Source: Coprococcus sp.
Lineage (GTDB): Bacteria > Bacillota > Clostridia > Lachnospirales > Lachnospiraceae
NCBI GenBank assembly: GCA_016297325.1
Contig: JAEDGW010000003.1
Location: 1 to 50,203, forward strand
Length of the DNA: 50,203 bases
Reading direction: 5' to 3'
Part shown: piece by piece, positions 33,365-41,584 of the stretch
Numbering within the stretch: the stretch's first letter is position 1
Layout: the number at the start of each line of letters is the position of its first letter
Notes under the pieces: model-generated
What the model was told of the DNA's origin: nothing
Seen by the model: only the letters and a program-made list of their open reading frames with translations
The model's database searches: none
Made by a program: the position numbers and the translations under genes

Positions 33365-34894
33365 TTAATCCCGGATCACCTGAGGTATGGCATCAACTAT
33401 ATCTCGGGCTATCATCCCTGTTTTTCCTCTGTACCCGGCTGCAGCATCACCTGCTAGTCCATGTATATACACTCCAAGCGGTGCAGCGTTCTCCGGTGTA
33501 AGTCCTGTTGCAATAAGACCCGCTATCATACCTGCCAGGATATCCCCAGCTCCCGCCGTGGACATTCCATTGTTGCCAGAGGTGTTTATATATACTTTAT
33601 CACCACTGCTCACGGTAGTTCGCGCATCCTTAAGCACATCTATGATATTATACTCCATAGCGAAGTCTTTGCACACCTTTAAAATATTCTTTTTTATATC
33701 TGGAATGGCCATGCCTGTAAGACGTGCCATCTCACCCATATGAGGCGTTATTATCACCTTCCCCTTGTGTCCTCTTAAAATATCCAGATCACAGGATATG
33801 ATATTTAACGCATCCGCATCAACAACCACAGGCTGCTCGGCTCTGTCCATTATTATTTTTACCATCGCACAGGCCTCAGAGCTTCTTCCAAGCCCCGGAC
33901 CTATAAGTATCACGTCCGCCCAGTTAAGTGCGTCCTCCGCACATGAGGCAGCACTGTCTTCGTCATCATAGACCATGAGCACCGCTTCCGGAACGGTACA
34001 CCCTATTATATTTCTGTTGTTCGCATGGGTGTATACCTTTGCAAGTCCCGCTCCCGATCTGTACACAGCCTCCGCCGCATAGGAAGCGGCTCCCGACATA
34101 TCTCTGCTTCCGGCTATGACAGCCACACGCCCATATGTCCCCTTATTTGAGCTGTCGACCCTGGCCGGCAGTCTGGATATATCCGATCTGTCATAAGCGT
34201 AAGCAACCGGTGACACCTTATCTATCGCCCCTCTTGAAAATCCTATATCCCTGACCACTACAGATCCCGCCATGTCATGTCCCGGATAGAGAACCAGTCC
34301 TATCTTATCAAGACCAAATGTAACTGTGAGATCAGCCCGGAAGGCAGTTCCAAGTATCTGTCCGGTTGATGCATCAACTCCGGAAGGAAGGTCTATCGCA
34401 ACCTTAAAACCGGACATGGCATTCATAATATCTATGGTGTTCTTCCACACACCCTTTATCTCTCTCTTAAGGCCGACGCCAAATATTCCATCCACGACCA
34501 CATCATAGTCTCTGTGCGGGATCGTATCCAGTATCTCTATACCAAGTTTTTTCACAATCCCAAGCTGTCTCTCAAAACTTTCACTTACCCTTGTAAGTCC
34601 CTTTATATAACACACCTGAACCTGATCGCCCTGCTGGTGAAGAAGTCTGGCAAGAGCAAGTCCATCTCCGCCATTATTGCCTCCCTCAACCACGACAAGA
34701 CACATGAGAGGTCTGTTCTTCTCACTATATATATTCCTGCCATCCCCGTCAGGAGCCTGTTTCATTCTTGAATTTATCTCTTCAAGAGTCGATATGGCAG
34801 CTCTCTCCATCAGCAAAATCCCCGGGATACCGTCCTCCTCTATGGTGAGTCTGTCTATATTATGCATCTCTTCTCTGTCCGCCAGATAAAACAT
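33365..34894 (-). CDS. nnr: Bifunctional NAD(P)H-hydrate epimerase / dehydratase
   Basis: Repairs damaged NAD(P)H hydrates. The N-terminal YjeF_N epimerase domain (about residues 1-215) has VVEGGNNGGDGLALARLLHQ and VVDGIFGVGLKREI. The C-terminal ribokinase-like dehydratase domain (about 230-505) contains AVIAGSRDMSGAASYAAEAV, GPGLGRSSEACAMV, VVDADALN and the conserved NGMSTAGAGDILAGMIAGLI. 509 residues is usual for the fusion. AAGGAGG precedes the ATG; a short hairpin (cgggc/gcccg, near 34915-34928) lies just ahead of it. Separated from ftsZ by a terminator, followed tightly by alr. Confidence 0.95.
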   Translation of the reverse strand: MFYLADREEMHNIDRLTIEEDGIPGILLMERAAISTLEEINSRMKQAPDGDGRNIYSEKNRPLMCLVVVEGGNNGGDGLALARLLHQQGDQVQVCYIKGLTRVSESFERQLGIVKKLGIEILDTIPHRDYDVVVDGIFGVGLKREIKGVWKNTIDIMNAMSGFKVAIDLPSGVDASTGQILGTAFRADLTVTFGLDKIGLVLYPGHDMAGSVVVRDIGFSRGAIDKVSPVAYAYDRSDISRLPARVDSSNKGTYGRVAVIAGSRDMSGAASYAAEAVYRSGAGLAKVYTHANNRNIIGCTVPEAVLMVYDDEDSAASCAEDALNWADVILIGPGLGRSSEACAMVKIIMDRAEQPVVVDADALNIISCDLDILRGHKGKVIITPHMGEMARLTGMAIPDIKKNILKVCKDFAMEYNIIDVLKDARTTVSSGDKVYINTSGNNGMSTAGAGDILAGMIAGLIATGLTPENAAPLGVYIHGLAGDAAAGYRGKTGMIARDIVDAIPQVIRD

Positions 34895-34977
34895 ACGATA
34901 ATCCTCCTTTATCCGGGCACCAGCCCGTTAAGCATCAATCTTTTCAAATTAAACATTCCAAATCCCTGCTATAGATT

Positions 34978-35013
34978 AAGAAAAACGGATAATTTCTCAC
35001 GAAATTATCCGTT
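34978..35013 (-). terminator. Terminator of ftsZ / division cluster
   Basis: Minus strand aacggataatttc - gtga - gaaattatccgtt followed by tttcttaat; a perfect 13-bp stem with a T-tract, 40 bp past the ftsZ stop. Ends the division gene block before nnr. Confidence 0.9.
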
Positions 35014-35052
35014 ATATACTTGCATATATCTGATCTGTCTGTCCTGATAAGA

Positions 35053-36354
35053 TTATCTCTTCTTCAGGAAATCAGGAATCTTTATGCTCTCTGTCTTAGG
35101 TCTTGACACATGTGATGTCTCAACCGGTGTACTTGTAACAGGAGTCTGTGTTGCTGCTGTTACAGGAGTTGTAAATGCAGGCTTGACCTGAGGCTCTGCA
35201 GCAGGTGTAGTATTGTTAAGGAATGAAGGTCTGCTGCTTGGCTGTGCTGATGTGCTGTGTGTGCCAAGGCTCTGTCCTGCGTAAGTTGCTGTTCTGCTGC
35301 TGTCAGCTGCTGGCGTAGCAGTTGTAACTGACGGCTTTGGTGTAGTCATAGTTCCCATAGGAGAAGCTGTGCCAGCATATCTTGATGTCACATCGCTCTC
35401 ACCTGATCTCTCAAGTCCTGTTGCGATGATGGTGATGCTGATATCCTCACCCATGTTGTCGTTGTCAACTGTACCAAATATGATATTCACACCGTCTCCA
35501 GCCTGCTCTGTGAGGTATGTAACTGCATCGTATGCTTCAACGATACCGATATTACCTGAGAAGTTGACGATGATATCTGTAGCACCTGAAACTGTTGTCT
35601 CAAGAAGTGGTGAATCCATAGCCTCCTTGATAGCGTCAACAGCCTTGTTCTCTCCACTTGCTGAACCGATACCGATATGAGCGATACCCTTGTCTCTCAT
35701 GACTGTCTGTATATCAGCAAAATCAAGGTTGATCAGACCTGGCTTATTGATAAGGTCTGTTACACCCTGAACACCCTGCTGGAGCACCTGATCCGCTTTT
35801 TTAAGTGCATCAGGAATGCTTGTTCTCTTGTCACAGATCTGAAGAAGCTTATCGTTAGGGATAACAATAAGTGTATCAACGTTCTCCTTCAGTCTTGATA
35901 TACCCTCTATTGCATTTCTCATACGAGGCTTGCCCTCAAAACCAAATGGCTTTGTAACAACACCTACTGTAAGTATTCCAAGATTTCTTGCCATCTCAGC
36001 GACTACAGGAGCAGCTCCGGTTCCTGTACCACCACCCATACCACATGTTACAAATACCATGTTGGCATCCTTGATGATATCTACGATCTCTTCTCTGTTC
36101 TCCTCCACTGCGCTTGCACCGATCTCAGGCTTAGCGCCGGCACCAAGACCCTTTGTGAGCTTCTCACCAATCTGGATCTTTGTTGTAGCTCTGCTGAGTG
36201 AAAGAGCCTGCTTATCAGTATTGATTGCAATAAGTTCTACTCCCTCAACATTCTCATCAATCATTCTGTTTACAGCATTATTACCTGCACCGCCGACACC
36301 TATTACAAGAATCCTTGCCGGTGTTCTCTCGTCATTTGATTTTATCTCAAGCAC
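35053..36354 (-). CDS. ftsZ: Cell division protein FtsZ
   Basis: Tubulin-like GTPase forming the division ring. GTP-binding signature GGGTGTGAAPVVAEMA, N-terminal GVGGAGNNAVNRMIDE and the T7-loop region LINLDFADI are clear. A variable Thr/Ala/Pro/Ser linker starts at about residue 315, and the C-terminal peptide ESIKIPDFLKKR is the expected partner-binding tail. Start is GTG 36352-36354, eight bases after GGAGG, giving VLEIKSND (read as Met); 433 residues. It ends the division cluster; ftsA is absent next to it, as is common in this group. A candidate own promoter lies at 36500-36528. Confidence 0.97.
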   Translation of the reverse strand: MLEIKSNDERTPARILVIGVGGAGNNAVNRMIDENVEGVELIAINTDKQALSLSRATTKIQIGEKLTKGLGAGAKPEIGASAVEENREEIVDIIKDANMVFVTCGMGGGTGTGAAPVVAEMARNLGILTVGVVTKPFGFEGKPRMRNAIEGISRLKENVDTLIVIPNDKLLQICDKRTSIPDALKKADQVLQQGVQGVTDLINKPGLINLDFADIQTVMRDKGIAHIGIGSASGENKAVDAIKEAMDSPLLETTVSGATDIIVNFSGNIGIVEAYDAVTYLTEQAGDGVNIIFGTVDNDNMGEDISITIIATGLERSGESDVTSRYAGTASPMGTMTTPKPSVTTATPAADSSRTATYAGQSLGTHSTSAQPSSRPSFLNNTTPAAEPQVKPAFTTPVTAATQTPVTSTPVETSHVSRPKTESIKIPDFLKKR

Positions 36355-36499
36355 GGTTGCATCCTCCTTATACACTTATTCATTTTATCCAATAATCAAC
36401 ATCACCAGACCTGTCAGATGTCTCATTCGAGTCCATCTCTATGTATAGACCTGATATCTCAGTCAAAAATTCCAGCGTTTTTATTGCATTAGTACCTAT

Positions 36500-36528
36500 A
36501 TAATACGATTTTTTATATCAATACGCAA
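36500..36528 (-). promoter_or_regulatory. Candidate SigA promoter of ftsZ
   Basis: Minus strand TTGCGT (36523-36528), 17 bases, TATTAT (36500-36505) in the 180-bp gap between ftsQ and ftsZ. It would give a leader of about 135 bases. The remaining leader shows no clear operator. Confidence 0.6.
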
Positions 36529-36536
36529 GAAATTTT

Positions 36537-37958
36537 TTATTTATTTTCCTTAAAGATAACACTTCCATTGGCCGGGCTGTATGAAGACATATCAAGGGTA
36601 CCCTTTTTGCCCTTAACACTCTCAAGTATCACTTCAAGATTCATGAGCTTACTCTCCAGATTCTCCGCAGTGCCAATATTGATCTTTATTCCGTCCCTGT
36701 GAAGTATCAGGTTCTGTTTTGAATCGCAGGTTATCTTGTCTATCTGGATATTGTTCTTGTAGATAAGCTGCGTCATTGTCAGTATCTCCTGGAAGAAACT
36801 GTTATCGCCAACATCAAGCTTCTGTCCCTGAACCACGTTGTCACTCTCAATCCCCTCAATACAAGGAACATCATCAAGCTTCTCATCCGAAATCTCAAGT
36901 ACAGTTCCCTCACCATCAAAATATGCATACTGGTCGTTGTACTTGATGCATCCAGCCATAGCCTTCTCATATACAGTTATGGACACCGTATTTCTGTCTA
37001 TGTAACTTATATCTATCTTATCTATAAATGTGACATTTTCAGCGGGGTGCAGACGGCTCTCCAGAAGAAACAACAGCGTATTGCCGTAGTCATTGCCGCC
37101 GGTTACTATATCAACCATCTGCTTGTCCGTATAATGGTCAGTTCCGGACACCTCTATATTCTTAAGCTTGTAGCAGGTTTTGATATACACAAATGCTATT
37201 GCACACAGTATGACCAGCACCAGCAGCACCTTCAGAACTATCTTTGCGATCCTTGCGATCTTCTGGTTTCTCTCTTTCCTGCGTCTGAGTTTTTCCTCTT
37301 TCAGCTTCTTCTGTCTCTCTATCTCCTGCCTCGTCAGCTGTTTTTTCTTCTTATTCTTACCAGGATCAGCATTACGTCTCCGGCGTTCCTGCTCACGGCT
37401 GTTCCTCTGATCCTGCGCTCTCCTGTCTGCATTTTCACGCCGGGTTCTTCCCGGATCAGCTCTGCGTCCGTCATTTCTCTGACGTGCTCTGTCTTCTGCC
37501 TGCAGGCGGTCCCGGCTTTCCCTGCCATCAGATCTTCTATTCCCGGCACTACCTCCTCTTTGCGCACCTGGATCAGGTCTTCTCACACTGCCATCAGATC
37601 TTAGTTTTCTGCCATCATCTGACACACGCTCTCTGCCACCGGGCTGTCTCCTTCGGGCGTTTCTCTGCCTTGTGCGCTCGTCCGGTGTCCTCTGCCGCCT
37701 GCGCTCATCAGAAGAACTCCGTCCGACAGTTCTTGCAGTCCCCGCATTGCGGTCATCTGCCGCTCTGGTCCGCTCTGGATTTCTGGCAGGCTGCTTTCTC
37801 CTGTCCACCGGAACCTGGACTCTTCCGTCCAGTCTTCTTCCTGTGAACACATCCACATTCCCGCTCTTTCTTCTGGTCTCGGCCACGTCTACATTGCGGC
37901 TTCTCCTCTCAGGAACGTTTCTATTGTTTATATCTCTTCTATTCGTTCTGTTATCCAT
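36537..37958 (-). CDS. ftsQ: Cell division protein FtsQ/DivIB with long Arg-rich N-terminus
   Basis: Bitopic divisome protein. Residues 1-235 form an unusual cytoplasmic region dominated by Arg with Asp, Asn, Gln, Gly and Pro (for example ERRRQRTPDERTRQRNARRR), turning Lys-rich near 200-232. The membrane helix is about 236-259. The POTRA domain starts YKLKNIEVSGTDHYTDKQMV and the beta domain continues to the end. DivIB is usually near 260-350 residues; the extra length of 473 lies in the N-terminal region. GGGAG precedes the ATG by seven bases. It follows ftsW by 31 bp and precedes ftsZ. The coding strand in the N-terminal region is strongly biased (CGx/AGA codons) but in frame and intact. 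Confidence 0.92.
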   Translation of the reverse strand: MDNRTNRRDINNRNVPERRSRNVDVAETRRKSGNVDVFTGRRLDGRVQVPVDRRKQPARNPERTRAADDRNAGTARTVGRSSSDERRRQRTPDERTRQRNARRRQPGGRERVSDDGRKLRSDGSVRRPDPGAQRGGSAGNRRSDGRESRDRLQAEDRARQRNDGRRADPGRTRRENADRRAQDQRNSREQERRRRNADPGKNKKKKQLTRQEIERQKKLKEEKLRRRKERNQKIARIAKIVLKVLLVLVILCAIAFVYIKTCYKLKNIEVSGTDHYTDKQMVDIVTGGNDYGNTLLFLLESRLHPAENVTFIDKIDISYIDRNTVSITVYEKAMAGCIKYNDQYAYFDGEGTVLEISDEKLDDVPCIEGIESDNVVQGQKLDVGDNSFFQEILTMTQLIYKNNIQIDKITCDSKQNLILHRDGIKINIGTAENLESKLMNLEVILESVKGKKGTLDMSSYSPANGSVIFKENK

Positions 37959-37989
37959 TCATATCTCCCTTTTCAGGATATATCATGTG

Positions 37990-39123
37990 TTATTTTACAA
38001 TACTGGTATCTCTGGCCACAGACATCACAATCCCCATCTCCATGAGTATAAATATGATGGAACTTCCGCCATAACTGATAAATGGCATCGGCACCCCTGT
38101 AGGGGGTATCGTGTTAGTCACCACGCACGCATTTATAAGGAACTGAACAGCTATATGTGTCATTACACCAGTGACCATAAGTGAGCCAAACCGGTCTCTG
38201 GCATTCATGGCGATTATCGCAAGCCTGTAGATAAGAAGAACAAAGAGCACCAGTATAAATACTGCTCCCACTATTCCCAGTTCTTCGCATATAACTGAAA
38301 ATATCATATCATTATGCGATTCAGGAATAAAGCCCTTCTTCTGCACACTGTTTCCAAATCCCAGGCCAAACACACCGCCCGAGCCCACAGCATACAGCGA
38401 CTGCACCGTCTGATATCCATCTGCATACTGCTCCGGCGCAAGCCATATCTTGACCCTGTTTGCCCTGTATCCGGCAAACAGTATAAACAGCACACAACCG
38501 ACGACGCCAAACACACCCAGAGTCACGAAATGTCTGACTTTTGGACTTGCGGCAAACAGCACTGCAAAAAGCACTGAAAAACATATTATGGCTGTGCTAA
38601 GATTCTCAACTCCTATAAGGACTATATCGAGAACCGGCAGTATCATGATCCGCACAAGACGTCCTGCGTGTGCAAGTTCCCTGCTGTGCATAGCAGCCTG
38701 TGCCGCCGTATATATTATTATGGCTGTCTTGGCATACTCAGAAGGCTGAAAACCTATCGGGCCTATGTATATCCATCTCGCCGACCCGTGACTTGCTGTT
38801 CCAATCACAAGTACCAGTATCTGAAGTGCCATCGACGACAGCAGTATGATCTTTGAAAAAGACAGTAAGTATCTGTAATCAACATTCGATACACACCACA
38901 TCGCAGCCAGTGCGGCAAGCATATACACAGCCTGCCTGCGTGTAAAATACATACTGTCATCATACAGATCTATAGCCCTGTAACTGCTTGTGCTGTATAT
39001 CATGGCAAGTCCCAGTATCAGTATAAGGATCAATACGATCATCATCGTCACATCCACATAACTTCCGCGCCGCCTTTGTGTCTTACTGATCCTATCTTCT
39101 GAAACCTCCGGATTGCCACTCAA
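37990..39123 (-). CDS. ftsW: FtsW/RodA/SpoVE-family glycosyltransferase (FtsW)
   Basis: SEDS-family membrane protein that polymerises lipid II at the septum with a class B PBP. About nine to ten membrane helices. IGPIGFQPSEYAKTAIIIY carries the SEDS signature, and QSLYAVGSGGVFGLGFGNSV and the C-terminal ANTIPPTGVPMPFISYGGSS-like segment (NTIPPTGVPMPFISYGGSS) are typical. Start is TTG 39121-39123, eight bases after AAGGAG. 377 residues. Located between murD (5 bp) and ftsQ, supporting FtsW; SpoVE or RodA are close paralogues. Confidence 0.94.
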   Translation of the reverse strand: MSGNPEVSEDRISKTQRRRGSYVDVTMMIVLILILILGLAMIYSTSSYRAIDLYDDSMYFTRRQAVYMLAALAAMWCVSNVDYRYLLSFSKIILLSSMALQILVLVIGTASHGSARWIYIGPIGFQPSEYAKTAIIIYTAAQAAMHSRELAHAGRLVRIMILPVLDIVLIGVENLSTAIICFSVLFAVLFAASPKVRHFVTLGVFGVVGCVLFILFAGYRANRVKIWLAPEQYADGYQTVQSLYAVGSGGVFGLGFGNSVQKKGFIPESHNDMIFSVICEELGIVGAVFILVLFVLLIYRLAIIAMNARDRFGSLMVTGVMTHIAVQFLINACVVTNTIPPTGVPMPFISYGGSSIIFILMEMGIVMSVARDTSIVK

Positions 39124-39128
39124 TCAGA

Positions 39129-40499
39129 TCACTCCTTATAGCTTCTCACATACTCTTTGAACATATTTCCTCTCTGCTCATAATTGTCAAACTGTCCCCA
39201 GCTTGCACATGCAGGTGAGAGAAGCACCGCATCTCCGTCAACCGCATGCTCATGGCAGTATGCCACTGCATCCTGAAGATTCTCCTCAAATACCAGAGAG
39301 TTAAATCCATGTCTCTTTGCACAGTCCGCTATCTTCTCAGCAGTCTGGCCTATAAGCACAAGACACTTAACCTTTCCGTCAAATGCCTCTATCCACTCAT
39401 CAAACTCTGAACCCTTGTCATATCCACCACCGATCAGATATGTAGGTGATACCATCGCCTGTATACCCTTGATCGCTGCGTCAGGGTTCGTTCCCTTTGA
39501 ATCATTGTAGTATGCAACACCGGCAATAGTATCCACATACTCTATTCTATGCTCCACAGCCTTAAATGATGTTGCCACTTCTCTGATAACTTCAGCAGGC
39601 ACACCCATATAATATGATATTCCAACCGCTGCCAGAACATTCTCCACATTGTGAGCTCCGAGAAGCTTCAGATCCTTGAGTGCAAGCACATCTATCTTCT
39701 TGTCTCCATCCTCAAGGACTATGTCTCCGTCCTGGACATACACACCGCCAGCCGGCTTTTCGAGTCTGCTGAAATATACCACGTGGCATCTGTCTTTTGC
39801 TTTTTCACCCATAGCTCTTGTGTGCTCGTCATCATAATTGAACACAGCTACATCGTCCATGGTCTGATTCTTTGTTATAGAGAATTTTACGTTGCCATAG
39901 TTCTCAAATGTGTAATGTCTGTTCAGATGATCCGGAGTAAGATTTAATACAGCACTCACATTCGGATGGAAATCTATGACAGTCTCAAGCTGGAAACTGC
40001 TTATCTCCGCAACTGTGGCTGAGTCGTCGTCAGTTGTATCACAAAGCTCTGTATAAGGTATTCCGATATTGCCGACAACTATCGTCTTTGCGTTGTGTGC
40101 CTTAACGATCTCACCTACCAGTGCTGTTGTTGTAGTCTTGCCGTTTGTACCTGTTATGGCAGCTATCTTGCCCTTTCCATAGTGATATGCAAGTTCTATC
40201 TCACTCCATATAGGGATCCCGGCATTTCTCACAATATCTGTAAACGGCGCATCCACAGGTATACCCGGGCTGATAACCATGAGCTGTGCACTCTTAAGAG
40301 CCTCGTCAGAAAGCTCTCCGAGCACCACGTTGACAAGCTCAGCATTTCCTGTCTTTCCCATGATATCATCGACATTACGATCCTTGTTCTCATCAAACAA
40401 ATATACTTTAACACCGTGCTTTACCAGAAGGTTTGTCGCACTGATTCCACTTTTTCCTGTTCCTGCTACTATCGCTGTATTTATCTCCATAATCTTCAC
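39129..40499 (-). CDS. murD: UDP-N-acetylmuramoylalanine-D-glutamate ligase (MurD)
   Basis: Adds D-glutamate to the peptidoglycan precursor. N-terminal AIVAGTGKSGISATNLLVKH, the ATP-binding AAITGTNGKTTTTALVGEI, and the C-terminal VEHRIEYVDTIAGVAYYNDS and GTNPDAAIKGIQAM segments fit MurD. 456 residues at the GTG start (40497-40499), which has GGAG nine bases upstream; an ATG three codons inside (40490) is an alternative. It lies between mraY (56 bp) and ftsW (5 bp). No murG, murC or murE is adjacent, so precursor synthesis genes are elsewhere. Confidence 0.96.
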   Translation of the reverse strand: MKIMEINTAIVAGTGKSGISATNLLVKHGVKVYLFDENKDRNVDDIMGKTGNAELVNVVLGELSDEALKSAQLMVISPGIPVDAPFTDIVRNAGIPIWSEIELAYHYGKGKIAAITGTNGKTTTTALVGEIVKAHNAKTIVVGNIGIPYTELCDTTDDDSATVAEISSFQLETVIDFHPNVSAVLNLTPDHLNRHYTFENYGNVKFSITKNQTMDDVAVFNYDDEHTRAMGEKAKDRCHVVYFSRLEKPAGGVYVQDGDIVLEDGDKKIDVLALKDLKLLGAHNVENVLAAVGISYYMGVPAEVIREVATSFKAVEHRIEYVDTIAGVAYYNDSKGTNPDAAIKGIQAMVSPTYLIGGGYDKGSEFDEWIEAFDGKVKCLVLIGQTAEKIADCAKRHGFNSLVFEENLQDAVAYCHEHAVDGDAVLLSPACASWGQFDNYEQRGNMFKEYVRSYKE

Positions 40500-40555
40500 C
40501 GTGATGCACTCCGCACCACTTTCTCCTTTCTATGGCTGATCACTAGCTTTTTAAT

Positions 40556-41515
40556 TTATATTGCCAGAAGTCCTACTACGCAGAGAACTGCTGTGACAAT
40601 AGAAAAGATTGCCACAACCTTTGACTCCGGCCATCCGCCGAGCTCAAAATGGTGATGTATAGGTGCCATTCTGAAAACTCTCTTTCCTGTAAGTTTGAAT
40701 GATACTACCTGTATTATTACAGATAAAACCTCAAGGAAATATATAAATGCAATTATCACTATGAATATCGGCATCTTAAGCATATAAGCCGTGGATGCCA
40801 CAAATCCTCCAAGAGCCAGGGAACCCGTATCTCCCATGAACACCTTTGCAGGATATACATTGTATACGAGGAAACCGAGAAGACTTCCAACCGCTGCACA
40901 TGTTACAGGTGCCACACCTGAACCTATTCCAACTGATACCACTACAAAGAATGTGGCGATCAGAACAGTGACAGATGACGCAAGACCATCAAGTCCATCT
41001 GTAAAGTTTGCTCCATTTACCGTTCCAAGAACTATGAAGAACAGGAGGATCACATACATTACACTGTTAAGCTGGACTGTCTTGCCAACAAATGGGATTA
41101 TGAGTTCATTGTTGATATCTGAATATTTCTCAATATAATATGCAAACACACCGGTGACAACGATCTGTCCCAGCATCTTCTGCCATGCATGAAGGCCCAT
41201 GGATCTCTTCATAACAACCTTGATGTAATCATCTATAAATCCGATAAGGCCAAATCCGAGGGTAACAAACAGCACCGGAAGGACATCCGGATACTTCTTC
41301 ATATATAACAATGTGGTGATGGTGAACGACAGCAGGATTATAAGTCCTCCCATAGTAGGTGTTCCCGCCTTCTTGAGGTGGGCCTGAGGGCCGTCATCTC
41401 TTACAAACTGTCCAAACTTCAGTTTCTTCAGAAACGGAATAACGATAGGACACAGCACCACGCTGATACAGAATGCTATCACTATTGGCAACACAATTTT
41501 CAAATCTAAATTCAT
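40556..41515 (-). CDS. mraY: Phospho-MurNAc-pentapeptide transferase (MraY)
   Basis: Integral membrane enzyme making lipid I. About ten membrane helices. Conserved segments: QFVRDDGPQAHLKKAGTPTM, FIDDYIKV with the Asp pair, NGANFTDGLDGLASS, VYPAKVFMGDTGSLALGG and MAPIHHHFELGGW. All catalytic Asp/His positions are visible. 319 residues, AAGGAG seven bases before the ATG. Between the two PBP genes and murD in the division cluster. An 8-bp inverted repeat gtctgcg/cgcagac lies in the leader at 41532-41547. Confidence 0.97.
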   Translation of the reverse strand: MNLDLKIVLPIVIAFCISVVLCPIVIPFLKKLKFGQFVRDDGPQAHLKKAGTPTMGGLIILLSFTITTLLYMKKYPDVLPVLFVTLGFGLIGFIDDYIKVVMKRSMGLHAWQKMLGQIVVTGVFAYYIEKYSDINNELIIPFVGKTVQLNSVMYVILLFFIVLGTVNGANFTDGLDGLASSVTVLIATFFVVVSVGIGSGVAPVTCAAVGSLLGFLVYNVYPAKVFMGDTGSLALGGFVASTAYMLKMPIFIVIIAFIYFLEVLSVIIQVVSFKLTGKRVFRMAPIHHHFELGGWPESKVVAIFSIVTAVLCVVGLLAI

Positions 41516-41584
41516 TTTGTACTCCTTACCTGTCTGCGCACGCAGACTATGTATTTCTTTAACTGTTTTCAGACTGAGATAAAT

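Noticed and set aside
37047..37604. Plus-strand frame opposite ftsQ
   Set aside because: Produced by the arginine-rich codon bias of ftsQ; no RBS or family match.
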